DNA of 13,037 nucleotides from NCBI GenBank assembly GCA_900315975.1, contig ONBA01000043.1, positions 1 to 13,037 on the forward strand, given 5' to 3'. Below, one piece after another: positions 6,858 through 13,037 of this stretch. A program made the translations under genes and the position numbers. The stretch is from an uncultured Ruminococcus sp. (lineage in GTDB: Bacteria > Bacillota_A > Clostridia > Oscillospirales > Ruminococcaceae). Numbering within the stretch: the first letter of the stretch is position 1; each line of letters starts with the position of its first letter. Under the pieces are notes generated by a model that had not been told where the DNA came from, did no database searches, and saw nothing but the letters and a program-made list of their open reading frames with translations.

Positions 6858-7847
6858 ATGATAGCTTTGAATGATTACTTATTCTCGGGAAATACTGTGC
6901 TGAAAATACTGCACCAGTATTCAAACGACCTCCGAAACAGCGCAAAATCGACGCATAACAGCATTGATCTTGCACACTCGAATTTCCTTATACAGATAAT
7001 CGAACTGCTTGAACACAACGACTTCCTGTCCTCACAGTCGCAAAGGATAAAAGAGTTTTACAAATACATGACAAGAGAATACCCGTTTTTAGCCTTCACC
7101 TTTAAGGGACGCATCAAGTCGCTGATACGCGCAGAGGAGAAGTTCAACGGGTATATTCTCGAATTCATCTACAAGTATTATCAGAAAAACGGCAGGTTCC
7201 CGACAGAAGCCGAAATAAAAAGCAGGCTGATCTGCTTCCGCGACCTTATCGCTTACCGCATCGTTATTTCAATGCCTGCGTGTCACATCAAAAACGGCGA
7301 ATCAAGAAGTGAAGTCGAGCAGAAATACCTCTATGAGATAGCGGACGTTCTGCCCGAATTTCTGGAGGAAAGAGGCTTTACGGCAGAGCTTTCGGGCTTT
7401 GTCGAGGAGAGATATTCCGACCGTCTGAAAGAAGAAGTCCGACCGTATTACCGCGACTACGTTTCAACTCCGCGCAGTACCGGGTATCAGTCCCTTCACA
7501 TAACCTTCTATGACAATCTTGCACGGTGCTATACTGAATTGCAGCTACGCACAAAGGAAATGGACGACTTCGCAGAAATAGGCGATGCCAACCATTTCGG
7601 CTATGAGAAATTGCAGGAGGCAAGGCGTACAAAGCGCGATGTGGTATCTATGGGCGAGTGCATTTATTTTGATGAAGCCTATGAACGTCTTACAAAATTG
7701 CAGGAGCTTGAGCTTTCGGAATTAGATGTAAATATGTTCAGCGCAATAAACAATCAGCTCATAAACGACGGCTGCGGACTGTTCCGCGGCAGACAGATCC
7801 TGCCTTTTGAACATTTATCGCGTTTTCAGAACGACCTTATTGATTAA
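6858..7847 (+). CDS. RelA/SpoT-domain (p)ppGpp synthetase-like protein, synthetase only
   Basis: A cytoplasmic protein of 329 residues with a RelA/SpoT nucleotidyltransferase domain at about 80-255. Key blocks are visible: KGRIKSLIRAEEKF (83-96), FRDLIAYRIVI (127-137), YVSTPRSTGYQSLHITF (201-217), and ELQLRTKEMDDFAEIGDANHFGY (227-249) with the Glu227/Gln229 pair expected in active synthetases. The N-terminal 80 residues are helical-looking and contain no HD hydrolase motif, and no TGS or ACT domain follows. It is therefore neither a full RelA nor a typical 200-260-residue small synthetase, but a longer single-domain type. The likely reaction is pyrophosphate transfer from ATP to GDP/GTP. I chose the ATG at 6858, preceded by AGGGTGG (6843-6849), over a TTG at 6825. 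No terminator follows it. The nearest promoter (6572) is blocked by a hairpin, so its control is unclear. Confidence 0.85.
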   Translation: MIALNDYLFSGNTVLKILHQYSNDLRNSAKSTHNSIDLAHSNFLIQIIELLEHNDFLSSQSQRIKEFYKYMTREYPFLAFTFKGRIKSLIRAEEKFNGYILEFIYKYYQKNGRFPTEAEIKSRLICFRDLIAYRIVISMPACHIKNGESRSEVEQKYLYEIADVLPEFLEERGFTAELSGFVEERYSDRLKEEVRPYYRDYVSTPRSTGYQSLHITFYDNLARCYTELQLRTKEMDDFAEIGDANHFGYEKLQEARRTKRDVVSMGECIYFDEAYERLTKLQELELSELDVNMFSAINNQLINDGCGLFRGRQILPFEHLSRFQNDLID

Positions 7848-7984
7848 CAGTGCCTGATAAATTCCTTGAAAATGTTCGGGCTATTTGTATAAAGAAACTC
7901 AGGGTGCAACTGCACAGCCCACAAGAACTTGTGCTCAGGTGAATAAACTGCTTCGAAATAAAACTGCTCAGAATAAAAACACAA
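7844..7984 (-). pseudogene. C-terminal remnant of a peptidase C26 (PuuD-like) glutamine amidotransferase
   Basis: On the - strand the frame from 7984 to the TAA at 7846-7844 reads YFEAVYSPEHKFLWAVQLHP, then EFLYTNSPNIFKEFIRHC and stop. This is the conserved C-terminal end of the class I amidotransferase-like family that includes gamma-glutamyl-GABA hydrolase. The pattern is EAV-x-x-P-x-x-x-F-x-x-x-VQ-x-HPEF, which carries the catalytic His-Pro-Glu. An in-frame stop (7987-7985) lies directly upstream, and the rest of the gene (about 200 residues) is missing. Its place is taken by the operator and promoter of the next lipoprotein gene. The remnant is convergent with the RelA-like gene and its stop overlaps that gene's last codons. 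Confidence 0.65.
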
Positions 7985-8032
7985 TTACAATTTTGTAATT
8001 ATTGAACACATTCTAAAAAAAGCTGCTATAAT
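7983..8032 (+). promoter_or_regulatory. Palindromic operator and promoter of lipoprotein 1 (site S1)
   Basis: A perfect palindrome AATTACAATTTTGTAATT (7983-8000), 26 bases, then TATAAT (8027-8032). The spacer contains a run of seven A and only a poor -35 (TTGAAC, 19 bases from the -10), as in activator-dependent promoters. The same palindrome and spacing occur at two more sites in this window. Predicted start near 8039; the GGAGG ribosome binding site at about 8071-8075 precedes the ATG. Confidence 0.8.
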
Positions 8033-8081
8033 AGCATTGTAAACAGATGATGACATATCATCAGATTAAAGGAGGATTATT

Positions 8082-9086
8082 ATGAAAAAAAGTATTATTG
8101 CAATTTCACTTCTGAGCACTCTGTGTTTTACAGCCTGCGGAAAAGATGTATCAAGTTCAAGATCCGATAAGAGCAGCACCGCTGCATCAACGACTTCCAT
8201 TACTTCTGTAAGTACGGCAGCTGAAACCGTTGCCGCTGCTGTAACCACAGAGGCAAAAACCACTCAGCTAAATACTGAGGTCACAACAGAAAAAACACCC
8301 GCAGTGATCACAGAAACACCTGACTATTCACCTGCTGATCTCGTTGGAGAATGGACCGAAGCCGATTCATTCAATAACATTCTTACTGTAAATGCTGACG
8401 GCACCTTCTCGCTTAAATATGAGGGAGGCGGTACACGTTCCGGAACTGTTAAGATCGACTCAGAAGAACATCCCGACGGCTCTTTTACATACTGGTATTC
8501 GTTCTATGGCAGCGACAATACTCCGTGGACCGGATTTGTTTGTCCGGAAAAGCCTTTCGATGAGATATACTCAGAAGATGAGGGCGGTATGAAATTTGTA
8601 CGAAATAACAGCAAAAAGCCTCTTGCTCCCACAATTCCGGAAGCAAAGGATATCAGAGATGCCCTGAGATTTGCCGATCGTCTTATAAGCGGCAGTGCTG
8701 TTGAAACAGATATGAATGCAGAATACAAAACCGATGACGGAACAATTTACCATAAGTCAGTCGATAATGTTTATAAAACAACATCTGCGGTTCGTGATTA
8801 TCTTTACAGTTATATGACAGAGCAGTTCATCAACAGCCACTATAATTACCTTATTGGTTCAGATAAGCCTAAGTGCATAGATGTGGACGGCGAGCTTTAT
8901 ATTGAATACCGTCCCATTGGCGGAATATATTGCTTTGCTGACGAGGATCCTGTTGTTATTGAGTCCGAAAACGGCTACTCGATCAATGTCAAAAACAACA
9001 ATTACGGTGCTGAAGAAACAGTAGTTATTGATGTTGTCAAGGTAAACGGAAACTGGAAAATAAATGAAGTTCATGGCTCATTCTGA
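8082..9086 (+). CDS. Lipoprotein 1 with a repeated GEW/GDW beta domain and an NTF2-like C-terminus
   Basis: A surface lipoprotein of 334 residues. The signal MKKSIIAISLLSTLCFTAC ends at Cys19, followed by a Ser/Thr/Ala-rich linker (20-80) typical of wall-spanning tethers. Domain A (about 86-175) starts LVGEWTE, continues LTVNADGTFSLKY and SGTVKIDSEEHPDGSFTYWY, and ends KFVRN. It is clearly related to two stretches of the lipoprotein encoded at 9212-10402. The C-terminal part (about 190-334) reads as one alpha+beta domain ending VIDVVKVNGNWKINEVHGSF, the style of NTF2-like domains such as the IseA inhibitor of wall endopeptidases; this is a weak family guess. I do not recognise the whole protein. 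It has a strong ribosome binding site (AAAGGAGG) and the S1 operator/promoter, so the OmpR-type regulator nearby probably controls it. Confidence 0.85.
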   Translation: MKKSIIAISLLSTLCFTACGKDVSSSRSDKSSTAASTTSITSVSTAAETVAAAVTTEAKTTQLNTEVTTEKTPAVITETPDYSPADLVGEWTEADSFNNILTVNADGTFSLKYEGGGTRSGTVKIDSEEHPDGSFTYWYSFYGSDNTPWTGFVCPEKPFDEIYSEDEGGMKFVRNNSKKPLAPTIPEAKDIRDALRFADRLISGSAVETDMNAEYKTDDGTIYHKSVDNVYKTTSAVRDYLYSYMTEQFINSHYNYLIGSDKPKCIDVDGELYIEYRPIGGIYCFADEDPVVIESENGYSINVKNNNYGAEETVVIDVVKVNGNWKINEVHGSF

Positions 9087-9161
9087 TCGGGAAACAGCTT
9101 AAAAAGCCTTAAAATTGTGTTAATTGGCTAATATAAAAAGGACAACTACTGTGTAAGCAAA

Positions 9162-9194
9162 AGAGAGCTGCCGTGGATCTCACGGCAGCTCTCT
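9162..9194. terminator. Bidirectional intrinsic terminator between the two lipoprotein genes
   Basis: A perfect 14-bp stem AGAGAGCTGCCGTG / CACGGCAGCTCTCT with loop GATCT, followed by GTTTTAAAT on the + strand and TTTTGCTT on the - strand. It sits between two convergent genes and can end both transcripts. Confidence 0.9.
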
Positions 9195-9211
9195 GTTTTA
9201 AATCTGAAATA

Positions 9212-10402
9212 TCAATTATCATTCTCTCTGATAACACGGGTATGTTCAATGCCATGAGGCATTTCGTCCGTGATAGAATTAAGAGGGATATCGCCGGTAG
9301 CTCTGAAGCTCTTGAACAATCCTCCGTCGTTAGTGTAGAGGTTATACCAGAGCTGTTTAGTATCATTAGCCTCAGGCTTATATTCAAGCCTTACACAGCC
9401 GAGATAGTCGCCTCCTTCATTGTGATCTTCAAAAGCACCGCTGTACATATCGCAGTCTTTAACTACAAGGACATACTGACCGTGAAGCCACTCGCCCTCA
9501 ATATCCTTTGCCATTATGCAGGCTGTTCCCTCATGCGGAGGCTCATTGTACTCGTAGTCATTGGGAACGGGTTTATCATCTGTACCGCCTGATGTGTTTC
9601 CTGTGTCACGGACCAGTCGGCTCTCACCGCTGTTGCCGATGTTTAATACATCTTTTTCAGTCTCACTGACATAGCAGCCTATCCATAGATCCCCGTCTTC
9701 ATTGTAGAAAGCATAGTAAGGGACCTTTGAACCGTCAGAGTATTCTTCGTAATTCAGCTTAACCTTGCCATCGGATATTGAGCTGCCGTTATTATAGCTG
9801 TATGTACCGTCAGCCGACACTGTAACGCGGCCCTTGGGAATTCCTACATATCCCTCTGAACCTGCATCACGGTTCTCATAATACCAGTCACCGACGATCG
9901 CATCAACACTTAGGTCTTCCGATGAAGTCTCTGTTGCCGGATCTGAAAATTCGATCGTGTTTTCTTCGGTGGACTTTTCTAAACGATCATGATCCCATTT
10001 TACGTTCACAGGTTTGCCGGCATTGCCATCTGCGTCATACGGAGTGACCACGGCACTTACATCGGTTATCGTGCTGCCTCCGGTAATGTACCTGCTGTTT
10101 CTGTCATAATCCCTTGTTGAGACAGTGATTTTACTCTGTTCACCGCAGTCTGTCAGGGTCACCTCTGCTGTCCAGTATTTAAGGCTGCCTTCAACATCAA
10201 GCCGGAACATATAGCCGTCAGCGAAATCAGTATATTCTGCTACTATCTCTGCTTTGTCTATTGCAGGAAGACTGTTGACAGTCTGACTTTCAGTTGTTGC
10301 CTTTGCACTGTCACTGCTTTTGCTGCTGTCATTGGCTGGGCCGCATGAAGCAAGACTAATTCCCATCATTGCAGATACTAAAACTGCCATTGTTTTTTTC
10401 AT
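9212..10402 (-). CDS. Lipoprotein 2 with two copies of the GEW/GDW beta domain
   Basis: A surface lipoprotein of 396 residues. The signal MKKTMAVLVSAMMGISLASC has a canonical lipobox LASC (Cys20). A Ser/Asp-rich linker follows, then a beta-rich region (about 45-145, ending VNVKWDHDRLEK) that resembles an immunoglobulin/Fn3-like sandwich. The first repeat (about 165-270) reads IVGDWYYE...VTVSADGTYSYNNGS...GKVKLNYEEYSDGSKVPYYAFY...SRLVRDT. The second (about 297-396) reads IEGEWLHGQYVLVVKDCDMY...GCVRLEYKPEANDTKQLWYNLY...TRVIREND. Both match domain A of the lipoprotein at 8082-9086, so the two genes are paralogues in part. I chose the ATG at 10402 because AAGGATGGG precedes it at good distance; the ATG at 10414 lies directly on that site. 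The S2 operator/promoter lies upstream. Ligand and function are unknown; a cell-envelope role is inferred. Confidence 0.85.
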   Translation of the reverse strand: MKKTMAVLVSAMMGISLASCGPANDSSKSSDSAKATTESQTVNSLPAIDKAEIVAEYTDFADGYMFRLDVEGSLKYWTAEVTLTDCGEQSKITVSTRDYDRNSRYITGGSTITDVSAVVTPYDADGNAGKPVNVKWDHDRLEKSTEENTIEFSDPATETSSEDLSVDAIVGDWYYENRDAGSEGYVGIPKGRVTVSADGTYSYNNGSSISDGKVKLNYEEYSDGSKVPYYAFYNEDGDLWIGCYVSETEKDVLNIGNSGESRLVRDTGNTSGGTDDKPVPNDYEYNEPPHEGTACIMAKDIEGEWLHGQYVLVVKDCDMYSGAFEDHNEGGDYLGCVRLEYKPEANDTKQLWYNLYTNDGGLFKSFRATGDIPLNSITDEMPHGIEHTRVIRENDN

Positions 10403-10442
10403 AAGAGATCCCATCCTTTCAGGTGATATTTTTTATAATGAC

Positions 10443-10492
10443 ATTATATCACTTTTTTTTCATCAGTCAACAACAATTACAAAATTGTAATC
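10443..10492 (-). promoter_or_regulatory. Palindromic operator and promoter of lipoprotein 2 (site S2)
   Basis: On the - strand, GATTACAATTTTGTAATT (10492-10475; the inner 16 bases are a perfect palindrome identical to S1), 26 bases, then TATAAT (10448-10443). The spacer holds TTGACT 16 bases before the -10 and a run of eight A. The arrangement is the same as at S1 and S3. Confidence 0.8.
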
Positions 10493-10501
10493 ATTAGATT
10501 T

Positions 10502-11188
10502 TCAGAAGATCACTCGCCTGAGAACGTACTCGCACTCAGCAGTCGAAGCTATCTCATATGTACTCATATCGTCCATTTCAAGGTGCTTTTTCAGCCTAGA
10601 AATATTCACGCGGATCATATTCTTGCTGTCATCGACATTGCAGCCGTATATCGAGCGGTATATCTCCTGATAGCTTATCCTCGAACCTATTTGCGAAGCC
10701 AGCATATAGAGTATCTGCAATTCACGCTGCGGAAGAGAGTATTCATTGCCGTCAAGTATTGCTGTGCCGGCAAAAAGATCAACGGTGAGGTTTGGAAGCT
10801 CAATGCGTGGGTGCTGCTGTGACTTGGAAGAGTTCCTTCTGAGCTGCGCCTCTATGCGAGCCTTTAATACATTCAGATCGTAAGGCTTGGTGATATAGTC
10901 GTCACCTCCGCTGCGGAAACCCTTTATAACGCTCTCGCTTTCATCACGGGCTGTCAGAAATATGACCGGTGCCTGAGTCTTGGTGCGAAGAATACTGCAA
11001 AAATCCATACCATCGCCGTCAGGCAGCATAACATCAAGCAGTACGAGATCAGGGATACACTCTTCGAGCTTGAAAGAAGCGGTCTGAACCGAATCCGCAC
11101 AGTGAACAGTATATCCTTCGCTTTCAAGGAAGGTGCGATTGATACGCATAATATCCGAATCGTCTTCAACTAATAGAATATGCGGCAT
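10502..11188 (-). CDS. OmpR/PhoB-type response regulator
   Basis: A cytoplasmic transcription factor of 228 residues. The receiver domain (1-120) has all active-site residues: acidic Glu8/Asp9/Asp10, phosphoacceptor Asp52 (VLLDVMLPDGDG), Thr79 and Lys101 (ITKPYD). A winged-helix DNA-binding domain follows (about 130-228), with SLPQRELQILYMLA and the recognition region NMIRVNISRLKKHLE. The ATG at 11188 has an AGGAGG ribosome binding site. The gene diverges from the histidine kinase gene, with site S3 between them; its own -10 is not obvious. The same palindrome controls two neighbouring lipoprotein genes, so this is the natural candidate to bind it. OmpR-family sites are more often direct repeats, so the perfect symmetry is unusual. 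Partnership with the kinase is inferred from adjacency. Confidence 0.94.
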   Translation of the reverse strand: MPHILLVEDDSDIMRINRTFLESEGYTVHCADSVQTASFKLEECIPDLVLLDVMLPDGDGMDFCSILRTKTQAPVIFLTARDESESVIKGFRSGGDDYITKPYDLNVLKARIEAQLRRNSSKSQQHPRIELPNLTVDLFAGTAILDGNEYSLPQRELQILYMLASQIGSRISYQEIYRSIYGCNVDDSKNMIRVNISRLKKHLEMDDMSTYEIASTAECEYVLRRVIF

Positions 11189-11218
11189 AAATACCTCCTG
11201 TAAATATGAGTATGCACT

Positions 11219-11268
11219 AATTACAATTATGTAATTATTCTTGAAATAATAAAAAAATGGTGTATAAT
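11219..11268 (+). promoter_or_regulatory. Palindromic operator and promoter of the sensor kinase (site S3)
   Basis: AATTACAATTATGTAATT (11219-11236; one mismatch in the symmetry), 26 bases, then TATAAT (11263-11268). The spacer has TTGAAA 16 bases before the -10 and a run of seven A. It lies between the divergent regulator and kinase genes, 31 bases upstream of the regulator's ATG, so a protein bound here could also influence regulator expression. Confidence 0.8.
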
Positions 11269-11357
11269 GTATTATGTGGTACGCAGATCACTTTCTGATG
11301 AGAGAACTGCCATACTACTTGCAAAATGAGCAGTGTTCCGAAAAAGGGGGAAACTGA

Positions 11358-12896
11358 ATGAAAAATATAAAATCGATGCAGCTAAAAAACAAGCTCTTCG
11401 TAATAATACTGTTTTCAATGATAATAACTCTTATATGTATGGGAGTTGTATATATAATGCTTGCAGGAAGGATACAGAAGCGAAGTGAAAGATCGCTTTC
11501 GATCTTTTCCGATGATATGGTGAGTATTTTCAGAGAAAACGAAAAGGGCTCGGTCCTCAGCGATACCGAAAGAAACACAAGACTTCTCGCGTATATAGCC
11601 TTTGATCGCCTTGGATCCCCGTTGACTCAGGAATACTTTGAATGGGGCTGCGACTCTACATTCTCATCATACGTCGATGCGATGCAGATAGATACAGATG
11701 ATTTTACGGATAAAGTCTTCTTCTGCTATGGCAGTTTTTTTTATAGTCCTACCGGTATATACCGTGATGAGTTTGAAGAGATGATCAATGAAATATACGC
11801 CGATGAACGCCGTCAAAGCGAAGCGAAATACGATGCGGCAAACGGTGTTGAATGGGTACACAACAACGAAACCGGCGCTTCATTCATAGAGACTGATGAC
11901 GGACTTATATCAGTTTATTTTACCAGAGCTAAACTCAGGAACGATGACAATACAGCAATCGTCGGCATCATACAGGAGTGGAAGGATAAGAAGCTGATAG
12001 ATTCACTCGCCCAGGATACCGTTTATGAGATAAACAGCTCTGAAAAGGAACACAATAAGAGGTCTTTCCGCAAGGCTATGATGCTGATGTACGCATCAGT
12101 CGCTGCCATAATGCTGCTGAGCCTCGTATATACAAGAAAGCTTTCAAGTTACGTTGCCGATCCGATAGAGCTTGAAAGAATAAGATCACAGCAGGAAAAA
12201 GAAGCACTCGAAGAAACAAACCGAATGAAAACTACCTTCCTTTCGGACGTTTCCCACGAACTGAAAACGCCTCTCGCGGCAATGTCCGGTTATGCTCAGA
12301 ACGCTGAGATCAGCGTTGCAAACGGAGCTGACAGCAATGAGGTAAGGAATCAGCTGAGACGCATATCCTCCGAAGCTAACCGTATGGCTCTTATGGTAAC
12401 GCAAATACTCGATGCAACCCGTATTGAGGAAGGAAGGATGGTGCTTGAAAAGTCTCCCTCCGACCTTGACAGCATAGTGCGTGAGACTGCGGAAACTTAT
12501 TTCGCGGTTCTCAACAAGAACAACAACCACCTTGCGTTAAGAATACCTCTCGATCTGCCTAAGGTCGACGCAGACAGTACAAGGCTCCAGCGAGTGTTCG
12601 TCAATCTCATCTCCAACGCTATGAAGCATACTCAAAACGGCACTATCCTCATTAAGGCGGAAGAGGAAAACGGCTTTGCAAAAATAACCGTCAGGGATAC
12701 CGGAAGCGGTATTTCTCCGGAGGATCTGCCGCATATCTGGGAACGCTACTATAAAGGCAAGCATTCGGAAACAGGTACAGGTCTGGGACTGTTCATATGC
12801 AGGTTCATTATTGAGTCCCACGGAGGTAAGATATGGGCTGAAAGCGAGCTCGGAAAAGGGACCTCTTTCATGTTCACACTTCCTATCGTAAAATAG
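11358..12896 (+). CDS. Membrane sensor histidine kinase
   Basis: A 512-residue kinase. One membrane helix lies at about 13-36 and a second at about 241-259, enclosing an outside sensor domain of about 200 residues that I do not recognise. A short basic/acidic coiled-coil linker (about 265-295) replaces a clear HAMP domain. The transmitter is complete: H-box FLSDVSHELKTPLAAMSGY with His300, N-box VFVNLISNAMKH (Asn420), G1 box VRDTGSGISPED (Asp447), F-box-like region near HIWERYYKG, and G2 box GTGLGLFI (from Gly473). The ATG at 11358 is preceded by AGGGGG. It presumably phosphorylates the divergently encoded regulator. It has its own S3-type promoter, which predicts positive feedback on the kinase. 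The signal is unknown; control of envelope lipoproteins suggests a wall or surface stress. Confidence 0.93.
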   Translation: MKNIKSMQLKNKLFVIILFSMIITLICMGVVYIMLAGRIQKRSERSLSIFSDDMVSIFRENEKGSVLSDTERNTRLLAYIAFDRLGSPLTQEYFEWGCDSTFSSYVDAMQIDTDDFTDKVFFCYGSFFYSPTGIYRDEFEEMINEIYADERRQSEAKYDAANGVEWVHNNETGASFIETDDGLISVYFTRAKLRNDDNTAIVGIIQEWKDKKLIDSLAQDTVYEINSSEKEHNKRSFRKAMMLMYASVAAIMLLSLVYTRKLSSYVADPIELERIRSQQEKEALEETNRMKTTFLSDVSHELKTPLAAMSGYAQNAEISVANGADSNEVRNQLRRISSEANRMALMVTQILDATRIEEGRMVLEKSPSDLDSIVRETAETYFAVLNKNNNHLALRIPLDLPKVDADSTRLQRVFVNLISNAMKHTQNGTILIKAEEENGFAKITVRDTGSGISPEDLPHIWERYYKGKHSETGTGLGLFICRFIIESHGGKIWAESELGKGTSFMFTLPIVK

Positions 12897-12943
12897 TATA
12901 GCACATATGAACTGTTTTGTCTATAATTTTATAACTAAATACC

Positions 12944-13037
12944 TGATTCCGCAAAACTGAACCCGCCAAGTACTATACAAAACAGCGTAAATATGGTAAA
13001 ATAGAGATACAAGAAACGCTGTGAAAACAGCACCCGG
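12944..13037. mobile_element. Probable opposite end of an insertion sequence (edge-truncated)
   Basis: It begins TGATTCCGCAAAACT, the reverse complement of the tip at 81-95, and continues with GAACCCGCC and then about 70 bases that contain no recognisable gene. Length to the edge (94 bases) almost equals the left-hand fragment (95 bases). It lies 47 bases after the kinase stop. The family and transposase cannot be determined from here. Confidence 0.5.

Noticed and set aside
7920..7936. Hairpin-like CACAAG-AA-CTTGTG after the RelA-like gene as a terminator
   Set aside because: The loop is too small for the full stem and no T-run follows; the bases are explained by the C26 remnant.
95..12944. 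A composite transposon carrying the whole segment as cargo
   Set aside because: The gene content is housekeeping and ordinary chromosomal (nadE, metal uptake, two-component system) and no target duplications can be seen; a contig bounded by repeat copies is simpler.
12912..12985. CTGTTTTGT and ACAAAACAG as an inverted repeat around the right-hand insertion tip
   Set aside because: Arms of only 9 A/T-rich bases, 56 bases apart; likely chance.
1..13037. CRISPR arrays, rRNA or tRNA genes, phage genes, known defence systems
   Set aside because: No repeat-spacer pattern, no RNA gene signature and no phage or defence protein motif seen on either strand.

Overview
The window looks like a chromosomal piece of a Gram-positive, mid-GC Firmicute, most like a Ruminococcus/Oscillospiraceae gut anaerobe. 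The clues are strong GGAGG-type ribosome binding sites, textbook TTGACA-17-TATAAT promoters, several lipoprotein signal peptides with Ser/Thr-rich linkers, and gene families common in that group. This placement is inferred from style, not from a marker gene. Both edges carry the same 18-bp sequence in inverted orientation (81-98 and 12941-12958). Roughly 95 bases of unrelated sequence lie outside each copy, so the window is probably a draft contig broken at two copies of one insertion sequence.

Layout. (1) 1-3350, + strand: a zinc/manganese-type ABC uptake operon: binding lipoprotein, ATPase, permease and a small OB-fold-like lipoprotein. It appears damaged twice. The insertion-sequence tip sits where the start codon of the binding protein should be, and the permease is split by a one-base frameshift. 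(2) 3356-4452, - strand: a DUF134 DNA-binding protein with a shortened helix-turn-helix region, translationally coupled to a COG1237-type metallo-beta-lactamase-fold protein, behind a consensus promoter. (3) 4567-7847: glutamine-dependent NAD synthetase (- strand) and a synthetase-only RelA/SpoT-domain protein (+ strand) diverge. Between them two perfect consensus promoters face away from each other, their -35 boxes lie in one palindrome, and each runs almost at once into an intrinsic terminator hairpin. (4) 7844-7984: a C-terminal remnant of a peptidase C26 (PuuD-like) gene. (5) 8082-12896: two lipoproteins that share a repeated, unrecognised domain, plus a response regulator and a sensor kinase encoded divergently.

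The most striking signal is in region 5. A palindrome AATTACAATTTTGTAATT, with at most one or two changes, precedes both lipoproteins and the kinase. In all three cases exactly 26 bases separate it from a TATAAT box, with an A-tract between. This suggests a self-contained envelope-sensing regulon in which the OmpR-type regulator controls its own kinase and two paralogous surface lipoproteins.
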